Positions 34,007 to 40,200 of a stretch of 40,200 nucleotides of DNA are shown piece by piece (positions within the stretch are counted from its first letter, which is position 1; each line of letters starts with the position of its first letter). Source of the stretch: an uncultured Aquabacterium sp. (lineage in GTDB: Bacteria; Pseudomonadota; Gammaproteobacteria; Burkholderiales; Burkholderiaceae_C). Below the pieces are notes generated by a model. It was given only the letters and a program-made list of their open reading frames with translations. It made no database searches and was not told the origin of the DNA. A program made the position numbers and the translations under genes. The stretch is from assembly GCA_937864045.1 (NCBI GenBank), contig CALMIF010000237.1, positions 1-40,200 of the forward strand. The letters are read 5' to 3'.

Positions 34007-34657
34007 TCAGAACGGGACCGGGCTGTCGAAGGCGTGCTGGCCCGCCTCGTCCTGCCAGGCCAGGTGGCAGGCGTGCAGCAGCAGGCGGGGCGCGGCGGCG
34101 TCCAGGGGCGGCGGCGCGTAGAACACGTCGCCCAGGATCGGGTGGCCGATGGCCGCCAGGTGCAGGCGCAGCTGGTGGGTGCGGCCGGTGACCGGGTGCA
34201 GCGCCAGGCGCGTGGTGCCGGCGGCAGCGTCGCGCGACAGCACCTGCCAGCGGGTGTGCGAAGGCTTGCCGGCCACCAGGTCGACTTTCTGCAGCGGCCG
34301 CCGCGGCCAGTCCGCCAGCAGCGGCAGGGTGATGTCGCCGGCATCCTCGGCCAGCAGCCCGGCGACCACCGCCTCGTAGCGCTTGTGCATCTGCCGCTGG
34401 GCGAAGGCGATGGACAGCGACCGCTGCATCGCCGCACCGCGGGCGAACAGCACCAGGCCGGAGGTCGCCATGTCCAGCCGGTGCACCACCAGGGCATCGG
34501 GCCAGTCGGCCTGGACCCGCGCCGACAGGCAGTCGGCCCCCTCGGGACCGCGGCCGGGCACGCAAAGGAAGTCGGCCGGCTTGTCGGCGAGCAGGACCCG
34601 GTCGTCGTGGTGGACCAGCCGGAAGCCCGGCGGCGGGGGCGGGAAGGTGGCGGTCAA
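34007..34657 (-). CDS. rluA: RNA pseudouridine synthase RluA
   Basis: A 216-residue pseudouridine synthase, nearly the same length as E. coli RluA, which modifies U746 of 23S rRNA and U32 of several tRNAs. The catalytic motif HRLDMATSG (59-67) contains the essential D62. ADKPADFLCVPGRG, LADWPRRPLQKV, VTGRTHQLRLHLAAIGHPILGD and APRLLLHA all align with RluA in order. There is no N-terminal S4 domain, which separates it from RluC/RluD. It starts 19 bp after the end of the DUF3047 gene and is followed by a flavin reductase. Confidence 0.88.
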   Translation of the reverse strand: MTATFPPPPPGFRLVHHDDRVLLADKPADFLCVPGRGPEGADCLSARVQADWPDALVVHRLDMATSGLVLFARGAAMQRSLSIAFAQRQMHKRYEAVVAGLLAEDAGDITLPLLADWPRRPLQKVDLVAGKPSHTRWQVLSRDAAAGTTRLALHPVTGRTHQLRLHLAAIGHPILGDVFYAPPPLDAAAPRLLLHACHLAWQDEAGQHAFDSPVPF

Positions 34658-34676
34658 GCCCGGGCAGCCGACATGG

Positions 34677-35501
34677 TCAGGCCCGGGCAGGCCGCAGCGA
34701 GATGTCGCCGTACCAGGCCTCGAATTGCAGCTTCATCGCGTCGGCATCGGTCAGCACGCCCACGCCGATGATGGTGCCGGGGGCCTCGCCGTAGACACGC
34801 CGGTAGTCGGCCGCCACGTCGCGCTGGTAGTGCAGCCAGCGCCCCGTGCCCTCGGTGCCCGACTGCACCGTCAGGTACTGGATGCGGCTGCTGCGGTGGT
34901 TGCGGTGCACCGTGTCGACCGCATGGCGGCCGCCGTCCCACACATACATCAGCGTGGCGAAGGGCAGGCGCTGGCCGGTGAAGAGTTCCACCTGGTCGAA
35001 CAGCAGTCGCTCGCGAAGCGGCAGCCGGGTGTGGTCGCCATCGAAGGCGACGATCAGCCGCGCCGGTGCGTCGTCCAGCACCGCCTCCGAGATGTCGGCC
35101 TTCGGATGCACGTCGCGCACCTTCCAGCTGAAGCGCAGCTGGCTGCGCTCGGCGGGGTCGATGTGCACCGCGCAGCGCAGGCCGGTGGCCGACGACGCGG
35201 CCTGGGCATGCAGCACGCGCCGGGTGCCGTCACGCACCACGGCGTAGCGCGTGCGCGTGAGGTCGCGGCGCAGCACGTAGGGCCGCCAGCCCTCGGGCGG
35301 CAGGCCGGGCACGGCGCTGGAGAAGGGCACGACCTCCGGTGCCGGCGGGTGCGTGCCGTCATCGGCGGCGGCCTCGCCATCGGCCGGCGGCACGCTGGCG
35401 CAACCGCCCAGGCTGCCGACGGCGACACCAAGGCCGAGTGCGCCGGCCAGCCAGCGGCGGCGGGGCAGGCCCCGGGCATCAGGTTCGATCATCGACGGCA
35501 T
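34677..35501 (-). CDS. DUF3047 domain lipoprotein
   Basis: A 274-residue exported protein. The N-terminus has an RRRWLAG twin-arginine-like stretch (14-20), a hydrophobic core and a lipobox SLGGC at about residues 30-34, so the mature protein is probably a lipoprotein. The body matches DUF3047: LRFSWKVRDVHPKADISE, LIVAFDGDH, FATLMYVWDG, SRIQYLTVQSGTEG and IIGVGVLTDADAM, a beta-rich jelly-roll-like domain of unknown function. The start is ATG at 35501 or 35492; both keep the signal. It is first in the unit with rluA and flavin reductase. Confidence 0.82.
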   Translation of the reverse strand: MPSMIEPDARGLPRRRWLAGALGLGVAVGSLGGCASVPPADGEAAADDGTHPPAPEVVPFSSAVPGLPPEGWRPYVLRRDLTRTRYAVVRDGTRRVLHAQAASSATGLRCAVHIDPAERSQLRFSWKVRDVHPKADISEAVLDDAPARLIVAFDGDHTRLPLRERLLFDQVELFTGQRLPFATLMYVWDGGRHAVDTVHRNHRSSRIQYLTVQSGTEGTGRWLHYQRDVAADYRRVYGEAPGTIIGVGVLTDADAMKLQFEAWYGDISLRPARA

Positions 35502-35644
35502 GTCCGCGGCTTCCGACAGCGACCGGGCGGAATGCGCCGGTTCACGACGGCGCGGATGCTAGCGGCCGGCGGCCAGCCGCGCAGCCGGGGCACACCCGCA
35601 GGCGGGGGCTGCTCCCCTGGCTGCGGGGGCCGCTGGCGATGGCC

Positions 35645-35908
35645 TCAGCGGTCGCCGCCGTCCATCGCGCGCAGCGCGGCGGCGCGCAGGTCGGCCGCGA
35701 AGCCGGGGTCGGTGGCTTCCAGCCGCTGGGCCAGTTCCAGCACCTCGTCGGCGCTGCGTGGCTCTTCCTTGCGCAGCAGGCTGAGCTGCCAGCGGTCGAC
35801 GCGGCGCAGGCCCTCGATCACGGCGCTGGTGGCAGCGGCGAACCACAGGGCGCCGCGGGGAATGGTCAGGCGGGCGGGGCGCCCGAAGGTCATGCTGGCA
35901 CTGGTCAT
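35645..35908 (-). CDS. Hypothetical 87-residue protein
   Basis: A small protein I do not recognise. It has a positively charged N-terminal part, a hydrophobic stretch GALWFAAATSAVI at about residues 19-31 that may be an amphipathic or membrane helix, and a charged helical C-terminus (ADEVLELAQRLEATDPGFAADLRAAALRAM). AGGAG eight bases before the ATG is a strong ribosome-binding site, and a clear -10 box with two inverted repeats lies upstream, so the gene is very likely expressed and regulated. It sits alone between the DUF3047 unit and the divergent rsgA region. Confidence 0.7.
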   Translation of the reverse strand: MTSASMTFGRPARLTIPRGALWFAAATSAVIEGLRRVDRWQLSLLRKEEPRSADEVLELAQRLEATDPGFAADLRAAALRAMDGGDR

Positions 35909-35924
35909 GGTGGTGACTCCTTGT

Positions 35925-35980
35925 CTGCACTGCAACCCGGATCGGGTTCGTGTTGCGGTGCAGTATAGGGTTTTCCCTAG
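35925..35980 (-). promoter_or_regulatory. Promoter and inverted repeats of the 87-residue gene
   Basis: On the minus strand TATACT (35962-35967) is a good -10 box about 54 bp before the ATG. The 14-base palindrome TAGGGTTTTCCCTA (35966-35979) overlaps it and the spacer, while no good -35 is seen, suggesting a regulator-dependent promoter. Downstream, in the transcribed leader, lies a 12-bp inverted repeat with one mismatch, CTGCACTGCAAC/GTTGCGGTGCAG (35925-35963), which encloses a competing hairpin AACCCG-gat-CGGGTT. Confidence 0.5.
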
Positions 35981-36067
35981 ATTTGCGGGGGCCATGGGAT
36001 TTCTCCAAGGTCAAGCCGACGTGCAACCCGTCACGGCGTCCGTGCACTGCGGGGGCCGCGCCGGCGG

Positions 36068-36096
36068 TTGACGGCCCGCCATGGCGGGACCACACT
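36068..36096 (+). promoter_or_regulatory. Putative promoter with palindromic operator before the leader ORF and rsgA
   Basis: TTGACG (36068-36073) matches a sigma-70 -35 element. Seventeen bases later CACACT (36091-36096) is a weak -10. The spacer holds the perfect 14-base palindrome CCCGCCATGGCGGG (36075-36088), an ideal place for a repressor or a MerR-like activator. The expected transcript starts near 36103, about 36 bases before the 16-codon ORF. Confidence 0.45.
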
Positions 36097-36138
36097 GCGC
36101 GCCTTCGTCGCCCGCCGACGCCACCCGAGGAGACCGCC

Positions 36139-36189
36139 ATGCACAAGACGGACATTGCCCTGCTCCCCGTGTCGGCGCGCGCAGCCTGA
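36139..36189 (+). CDS. Possible 16-residue leader peptide
   Basis: A short frame, MHKTDIALLPVSARAA, ending with TGA at 36187-36189. It has a near-ideal ribosome-binding site (GAGGAG, seven bases before the ATG), which none of the longer overlapping frames has. A 7-bp GC hairpin CAGCGGC/GCCGCTG (36206-36224) begins 16 bases after its stop, and rsgA starts about 200 bp further on. It has no run of one amino acid, so classical attenuation is not obvious. It may be a regulatory upstream ORF, a micro-protein or chance. Confidence 0.4.
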   Translation: MHKTDIALLPVSARAA

Positions 36190-36395
36190 GCTGAGCCTGC
36201 GACTCCAGCGGCCCCGTGCCGCTGCTGACCCGGCCCGCCCCGCGGCTGCCGCGTCCCGACACCGATCCCCACCCCTTGCGGTGCGCGCCAATGTGCCACC
36301 GCCCTTCTGGCATTGCCGCTGCGGCCTGCCGCTGCCGGTGGCGACCGGGCCGCGCCTGCCGCACCCGGCCCATCGGCGATCCGGACCTGGACACG

Positions 36396-37529
36396 ATGAC
36401 TGCTTCGATCGACTTTCCTGCCCTGCTGAAGATCGGCCTGGGCGACACGCTGCGCCTGCGCCTGGCCGCCGGCGTGGCCGACCCGCTGGCCCGGCCAATG
36501 CGCCTGGTGGAGGTGCAGCGCGACCACTGGCTGCTGCACGACGGCCGCCAGCTGCACCGCGCACGCTGCGACAGTGCGCTGGCAGCCGACCTGCAGGCCC
36601 AGGACGAGACCCTGGCAGTGGGCGACTGGCTGCTGGCGCGGCCCGATGACGCGGGCGCTTGCGGCACCACTTGCCGGATCACCTGCCGGCTGCCGCCGGT
36701 CAACCAGCTGGCGCGCCGCGTGCACGGCGGCGGCCGCCTGGCCCGTGGCGCCGGCCAGCGCCAGGTGCTGGTGCGCAACATCGACACCGCGCTGCTGGTG
36801 ATGGGCCTGGACGGCGACTTCCAGCCGCGCCGGCTGGAGCGCTACCTGGGCCTGCTGCAAGGCGCGGGCGTGGCCGCGGTGCTGGTGCTGAGCAAGGCCG
36901 ACACCGTGGCGCCGGACCGGGTGGTGCAGCGCCAGGCGGAGGCCGCCGCGCTGCTGCCGCCGCGCATGCCGGTGCTGGCGCTGGACACCCGCCTGCCGTC
37001 GACCGCAGCGGTGTTGTCGGGCTGGCTGCAGCCGGGGCGCACCCTGGTGCTGCTGGGCAGCAGCGGCGCGGGCAAGAGCACCCTGGCGAACACGTTGCTG
37101 TCGGCCGGGGGGCCGGCAGGCGACCGCGCCACCGGCGCGGTGCGCACCGATGACAGCCGTGGCCGCCACACCACCACGGTGCGCAGCCTGCTGCCGCTGC
37201 CCGGCGGCGCCTGCGTGATCGACACACCCGGCCTGCGGGCGCTGCGGCTGGACCTGGACGATGCCGCGCCGTTGGCCGAGGTGTTCGCCGACGTGGCGCG
37301 GCTGGCGCCGCTGTGCCGTTTCCGCGACTGCCGGCACCTGCAGGAGCCCGGCTGCGCGGTGCGGCACGGGGTGGACGCGCACCGGCTGGCGAATTACCAC
37401 AAGCTGCTGCGCGAAGGCGCGCCCGCCGGGCCCGGGCCGCAGCGGCCAGCGCCGCCGGCAGCGGCCGTGCTGCAGCGCCAGCGCCGTGCCCTGGCCAAGG
37501 CCTGGGGCAAGCGCGCCGCGCGGCCGTGA
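36396..37529 (+). CDS. rsgA: Ribosome small subunit-dependent GTPase A
   Basis: A 377-residue circularly permuted GTPase that helps mature the 30S subunit. After an OB-like N-terminal domain the GTPase motifs come in the permuted order: G4 LSKAD, then G1 GSSGAGKST (221-229), a G2-like RHTTT, and G3 DTPGL (276-280). The C-terminal zinc site is complete: C307, C312, H314, C320. Length is at the upper end for the family owing to a Pro/Ala/Arg-rich tail. The ATG at 36396 follows roughly 200 bp of leader containing hairpins and a short ORF. The GGDEF gene begins 106 bp downstream. Confidence 0.9.
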   Translation: MTASIDFPALLKIGLGDTLRLRLAAGVADPLARPMRLVEVQRDHWLLHDGRQLHRARCDSALAADLQAQDETLAVGDWLLARPDDAGACGTTCRITCRLPPVNQLARRVHGGGRLARGAGQRQVLVRNIDTALLVMGLDGDFQPRRLERYLGLLQGAGVAAVLVLSKADTVAPDRVVQRQAEAAALLPPRMPVLALDTRLPSTAAVLSGWLQPGRTLVLLGSSGAGKSTLANTLLSAGGPAGDRATGAVRTDDSRGRHTTTVRSLLPLPGGACVIDTPGLRALRLDLDDAAPLAEVFADVARLAPLCRFRDCRHLQEPGCAVRHGVDAHRLANYHKLLREGAPAGPGPQRPAPPAAAVLQRQRRALAKAWGKRAARP

Positions 37530-37635
37530 CGGGCTTGCCGCCCGGCCGTTGCCGTGCCGCGGCGCGGCGGCCAGGCACCCGCCGGCGGGCGGGCATACTG
37601 CCGCCACCGCAATCCGCCGCCGGCCGTCCGCCGCG

Positions 37636-38829
37636 ATGCTGCTGCACATCCCCACCCTGCTGCTCGCCCTGCTGATCGGCTTCCTGCTGCTGACACTGGC
37701 ACTCGGCATGTCGCAGCAGGCCGTGCGCGCACGGCCCGAGATCCGCCGCTGGACCCTTGGCAGCTGGGCACTGCTGGCCGGCTTCGTCGGGCTGGCGGCG
37801 CGCGCCGTGGTGCCGCTGGAGCTGTCGGTGCTGGTCGGCAATTCGCTGATCTGCCTGGGCCTGGCGCTGTACGCGCAGGCGCTGCACCTGCTGCTGCGGG
37901 GCGACGCCGGCCCGAAGGCCCTGCTGCAGGCGCAGCCGGCCATCTGGCTGGGCCTGCTGCTGATGCTGGAGTGGCCGCTGTTCCTGCGCACGGCGGTGAT
38001 GTCGGCGGTCGATGCCGCGCTGCTGGCCTGCAGCGTCAGCGTGCTGCTGCGCCACGGCTGGCGCGCCGAGCGCTCGCTGCGCATGGTGGGCGCCACCATC
38101 GTGCTGGCCATCGCCGCGCACCTGGTGCGTGCCGTGCACGCCCTGGTGCACCCCGAGGACTACGGCGACCTGATGCAGGCCAGCCTGGGCCAGGGCCTGA
38201 CCTTCCTGCTCTCCTTCGTCTGCCTGCTGGGGGCAGGGTTCGGCTTCATCCTGGCGGTGTTCGAGCGCGTGGCCCGCCAGATGGAGGACCTGGCCACGCA
38301 CGATGGCCTGACCGGCTGCTTCAACCGCAGCACCACCGACGCGATGCTGGCGCACGAGTTGCAGCGGGCCCACCGCGGCGCCGCGCCGGTGGCCTTCGTG
38401 CTGCTGGACCTGGACCACTTCAAGCAGATCAATGACCGCCACGGCCACCGCGCCGGCGACGCGGTGCTGCAGGCCTTTGCCACCGTGGTGCGGCGCCGGC
38501 TGCGGGCGTCCGACGTGTTCGGCCGCACCGGCGGCGAGGAATTCGGCCTGGTGCTGCCTGCCACCGACGCCGCTGGCGCGCGCTGGCTGGTCGAGGCGGT
38601 GCGGCGTGAGGTCGAGGCGCTGGACGTGCCGGCTGGCGGCGGCGGCGCGCCGGTGAAGGTCACGGTGTCGGCCGGCATTGCTGTGGCCGACGCCGGCAGC
38701 CGCCTGTCGGGCGACCGGCTCTACGGCCAGGCCGACCAGAGCCTGTACGAGGCCAAGCGCGCCGGCCGCAACCGGGTCGAGGTCTACGGCAGCACGGCCG
38801 GCGCCTCGGCAGCGCTGCCGCTGGCCTGA
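37636..38829 (+). CDS. Multi-pass membrane GGDEF diguanylate cyclase
   Basis: A 397-residue c-di-GMP synthase. Six hydrophobic helices fill about residues 1-215, starting LLHIPTLLLALLIGFLLLTL, with very short loops, so any signal is probably sensed within the membrane. The GGDEF domain follows a short coil (FERVARQMEDLATHD), with DGLTGCFNR, inhibitory-site RASD at 290-293 and active loop GGEEF at 299-303. The domain ends EAKRAGRNRVEVY. No ribosome-binding site is visible before the ATG; a CATACT box at 37594-37599 could be a -10. It is followed by a repeat-rich region and the convergent trpS gene. Confidence 0.9.
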   Translation: MLLHIPTLLLALLIGFLLLTLALGMSQQAVRARPEIRRWTLGSWALLAGFVGLAARAVVPLELSVLVGNSLICLGLALYAQALHLLLRGDAGPKALLQAQPAIWLGLLLMLEWPLFLRTAVMSAVDAALLACSVSVLLRHGWRAERSLRMVGATIVLAIAAHLVRAVHALVHPEDYGDLMQASLGQGLTFLLSFVCLLGAGFGFILAVFERVARQMEDLATHDGLTGCFNRSTTDAMLAHELQRAHRGAAPVAFVLLDLDHFKQINDRHGHRAGDAVLQAFATVVRRRLRASDVFGRTGGEEFGLVLPATDAAGARWLVEAVRREVEALDVPAGGGGAPVKVTVSAGIAVADAGSRLSGDRLYGQADQSLYEAKRAGRNRVEVYGSTAGASAALPLA

Positions 38830-38993
38830 CCCAGCAGTCGCCGCGGAAGCGGCTGCGCCGGGCCGCCGGCGGGCCTTGCAGGCCGCGCCGGTCCTTGCGG
38901 ACCGGCTCCTCGCCAGGCGCCCAAGCTCCACTGGACCTTGGACGTCCGGGCTCAGCCCCCTGGGGGGAGCGCCGCAGGCGCTACGGGGGGGGG
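38830..38993. repeat. Palindrome-rich intergenic element between convergent genes
   Basis: This 164 bp region separates the ends of the GGDEF gene and trpS. It is a chain of GC inverted repeats: GGCCT-tgc-AGGCC near 38873-38885, CCGGTCC-TTGC-GGACCGG (38888-38905, perfect 7-bp stem), CCCCCTGGGGGG near 38957, AGCGCC-gca-GGCGCT near 38968-38982, and a run of nine G (38985-38993) touching the trpS stop codon. Such palindromic 3' elements are common in Burkholderiales and may end transcription on both strands. Only one copy is in the window, so its being a dispersed repeat is inferred. Confidence 0.5.
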
Positions 38994-40199
38994 TCAATAG
39001 TTCAGTCCCATCGCCTCGCGCACGTCCTTCATGGTCTGGCGCGCCACGGTGCGGGCACGCTCGGTGCCCATCTCGACGATCCAGTGGATCTGCTTGGGGT
39101 TGGCCAGGTAGGTCTCGGCCCGCTCGCGCCAGGGCTGCTGCTCGCGCACGATGGCATCGATCACCGGCTGCTTGCAGTCCAGGCAGCCGATGCCGGCGCT
39201 GGTGCAGCCCTGCTGCACCCAGGCACGGGTGGATTCGTCGGTGTAGACCTTGTGGAATTCCCAGACCGGGCAGCGCTCGGGGTTGCCGGGGTCGCTGCGG
39301 CGGGCGCGGGCGGGGTCGGTCTTCATGCCGCGCACCTTCTCGGTCACCACCGCCGGGTCGTCGCGCATGGCGATGCTGTTGTTGCGGCTCTTGGCCATCT
39401 TGTCGCCGTCCAGGCCGGGCAGCTTGCTGGTCTCGGTCAGCAGCACATCGGGCTCGGTCAGGATGCTCCTGCCCGTGCCCTTCAGATGGCCCAGCAGCAA
39501 CTCGGTCCGGTTGTCGTCCAGCGATCCTGCGGCCTGCAGCTTGCGCACCAGCGCCTCACCCTTGGCCAGGGCCTCGGCGCTGCCGTCCTGGCCGTAGGCC
39601 TTGCGCTGCTTCTCCAGGTAGCGCGCATCGTCCTTGCTCAACAGGGCGATGGCAGCCGCCACCTGTGCCGCGTGGTCGGGCGCACGGCCATACAGGTGGT
39701 TGAAGCGGCGCGCCACCTCGCGCGTGATCTCGACGTGCGGCGCCTGGTCCTCGCCCACCGGCACATGGCTGGCCTTGTAGATCAGGATGTCGGCGGCCTG
39801 CAGCAGCGGGTAGCCCAGGAAGCCGTAGGTCGCGAGGTCCTTGTCCTTGAGCTTCTCGATCTGGTCCTTGTAGGTGGGCATGCGCTCCAGCCAGCCCAGC
39901 GGCGTGCCCATCGCCAGCAGGGTGAACAGCTCGGCGTGCTCGGGCAGACGGCTCTGGATGAAGATCGTCGCCTTCTCCGGGTCCAGGCCGGCGGCCAGCC
40001 AGTCGATCACCATCTCGTAGACCGACTTCTCGATGACGGCGCGGTCCTCGTAGTGGGTGGTCAGCGCATGCCAGTCGGCCACGAAGTAGAAGCAGTCGTG
40101 GCTGTCCTGCAGCCGCACCCAGTTCTTGAGCGCGCCATGGTAGTGGCCGAGGTGCAGCGCGCCGGTGGGGCGCATGCCGGAGAGAACGCGGGGTCGCAT
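38994..40199 (-). CDS. trpS: Tryptophanyl-tRNA synthetase
   Basis: A 401-residue class I synthetase charging tRNA-Trp. The HIGH motif is LHLGHY (15-20) after the usual SGMRPTG, and the KMSKS motif is KMAKS (267-271). A C-terminal segment carries four Cys: C310, C332, C339 and C342, spaced C-x21-C-x6-C-x2-C, very close to the iron-sulfur motif described for Thermotoga maritima TrpRS. The length of about 400 residues fits that longer TrpRS type. The ATG at 40199 gives a complete protein, but only one base lies beyond it, so a slightly earlier start outside the window cannot be excluded. It is convergent with the GGDEF gene. Confidence 0.92.
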   Translation of the reverse strand: MRPRVLSGMRPTGALHLGHYHGALKNWVRLQDSHDCFYFVADWHALTTHYEDRAVIEKSVYEMVIDWLAAGLDPEKATIFIQSRLPEHAELFTLLAMGTPLGWLERMPTYKDQIEKLKDKDLATYGFLGYPLLQAADILIYKASHVPVGEDQAPHVEITREVARRFNHLYGRAPDHAAQVAAAIALLSKDDARYLEKQRKAYGQDGSAEALAKGEALVRKLQAAGSLDDNRTELLLGHLKGTGRSILTEPDVLLTETSKLPGLDGDKMAKSRNNSIAMRDDPAVVTEKVRGMKTDPARARRSDPGNPERCPVWEFHKVYTDESTRAWVQQGCTSAGIGCLDCKQPVIDAIVREQQPWRERAETYLANPKQIHWIVEMGTERARTVARQTMKDVREAMGLNY

Positions 40200-40200
40200 G

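Overview
The window looks like a chromosomal segment of a high-GC betaproteobacterium of the order Burkholderiales, probably from the Rubrivivax/Leptothrix/Roseateles side. The grounds are the very strong G/C bias at third codon positions, a Bug-type solute-binding protein, DUF3149 and DUF3047 proteins, and an RsgA and TrpRS of proteobacterial type. This placement is inferred from gene content, not from a search. There is no phage, insertion sequence, CRISPR array, rRNA or tRNA. Almost all the DNA is coding, in short operons that alternate between strands.

Layout. 1-5615 (+): an oligopeptide ABC transporter (end of a DppB-type permease, a DppC-type permease, a double ATPase), then a PAS-PAS-GGDEF diguanylate cyclase and an M81 (MlrC-like) metallopeptidase. 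5619-7587 (-): an MFS exporter and a YCII-type lipoprotein. 7661-8809 (-): a cytochrome P450 lacking its central third, divergent from an EamA transporter. 9736-13236 (-): a YtcJ-type amidohydrolase, a CobW/G3E metallochaperone GTPase and a TauD-type dioxygenase. 13346-15966 (-): a periplasmic solute-binding protein translationally coupled to a HAMP-GAF-GGDEF cyclase. 16168-17119 (+): a small island of mazE, mazF and a degenerate HNH protein. 17160-19987 (-): a two-subunit molybdenum hydroxylase. 20097-22759 (-): hemerythrin and large catalase HPII, divergent from a DJ-1/PfpI enzyme. 23886-24881 (-): a Bug protein. 25007-28587 (+): a PLP dehydratase, an S10 peptidase and a phosphofructokinase. 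28588-28934: a structured non-coding stretch ending in a strong terminator. 28935-29090 (+): a DUF3149 micro-protein. 29103-31671 (-): a PAS-GGDEF cyclase, an enoyl-CoA hydratase broken by an amber codon, and a cupin. 31774-33378: a divergent SDR and an anchored hypothetical protein. 33379-35501 (-): a DUF3047 lipoprotein, RluA and a flavin reductase. 35645-35908 (-): an 87-residue hypothetical. 36068-38829 (+): a promoter/operator, a 16-codon leader ORF, rsgA and a membrane GGDEF cyclase. 38994-40199 (-): trpS.

How the parts fit. The main themes are import and breakdown of peptides and amino acids (Dpp-type transporter, M81, S10, dehydratase), periplasmic and membrane sensing that feeds c-di-GMP (four cyclases in 40 kb, all with a GG[D/E]EF site and an RxxD inhibitory site), oxidative-stress defence (HPII, hemerythrin, DJ-1) and metal- or cofactor-dependent redox enzymes. 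The least ordinary signals are the P450 without I-helix and ExxR glutamate, the coupled solute-binding-protein/cyclase pair, the mazEF-HNH island, the amber-interrupted hydratase, the leader region before rsgA, a possible small RNA before the terminator at 28790, a Cys4 iron-sulfur-type motif in TrpRS, and -10-like boxes placed exactly six bases before several start codons.
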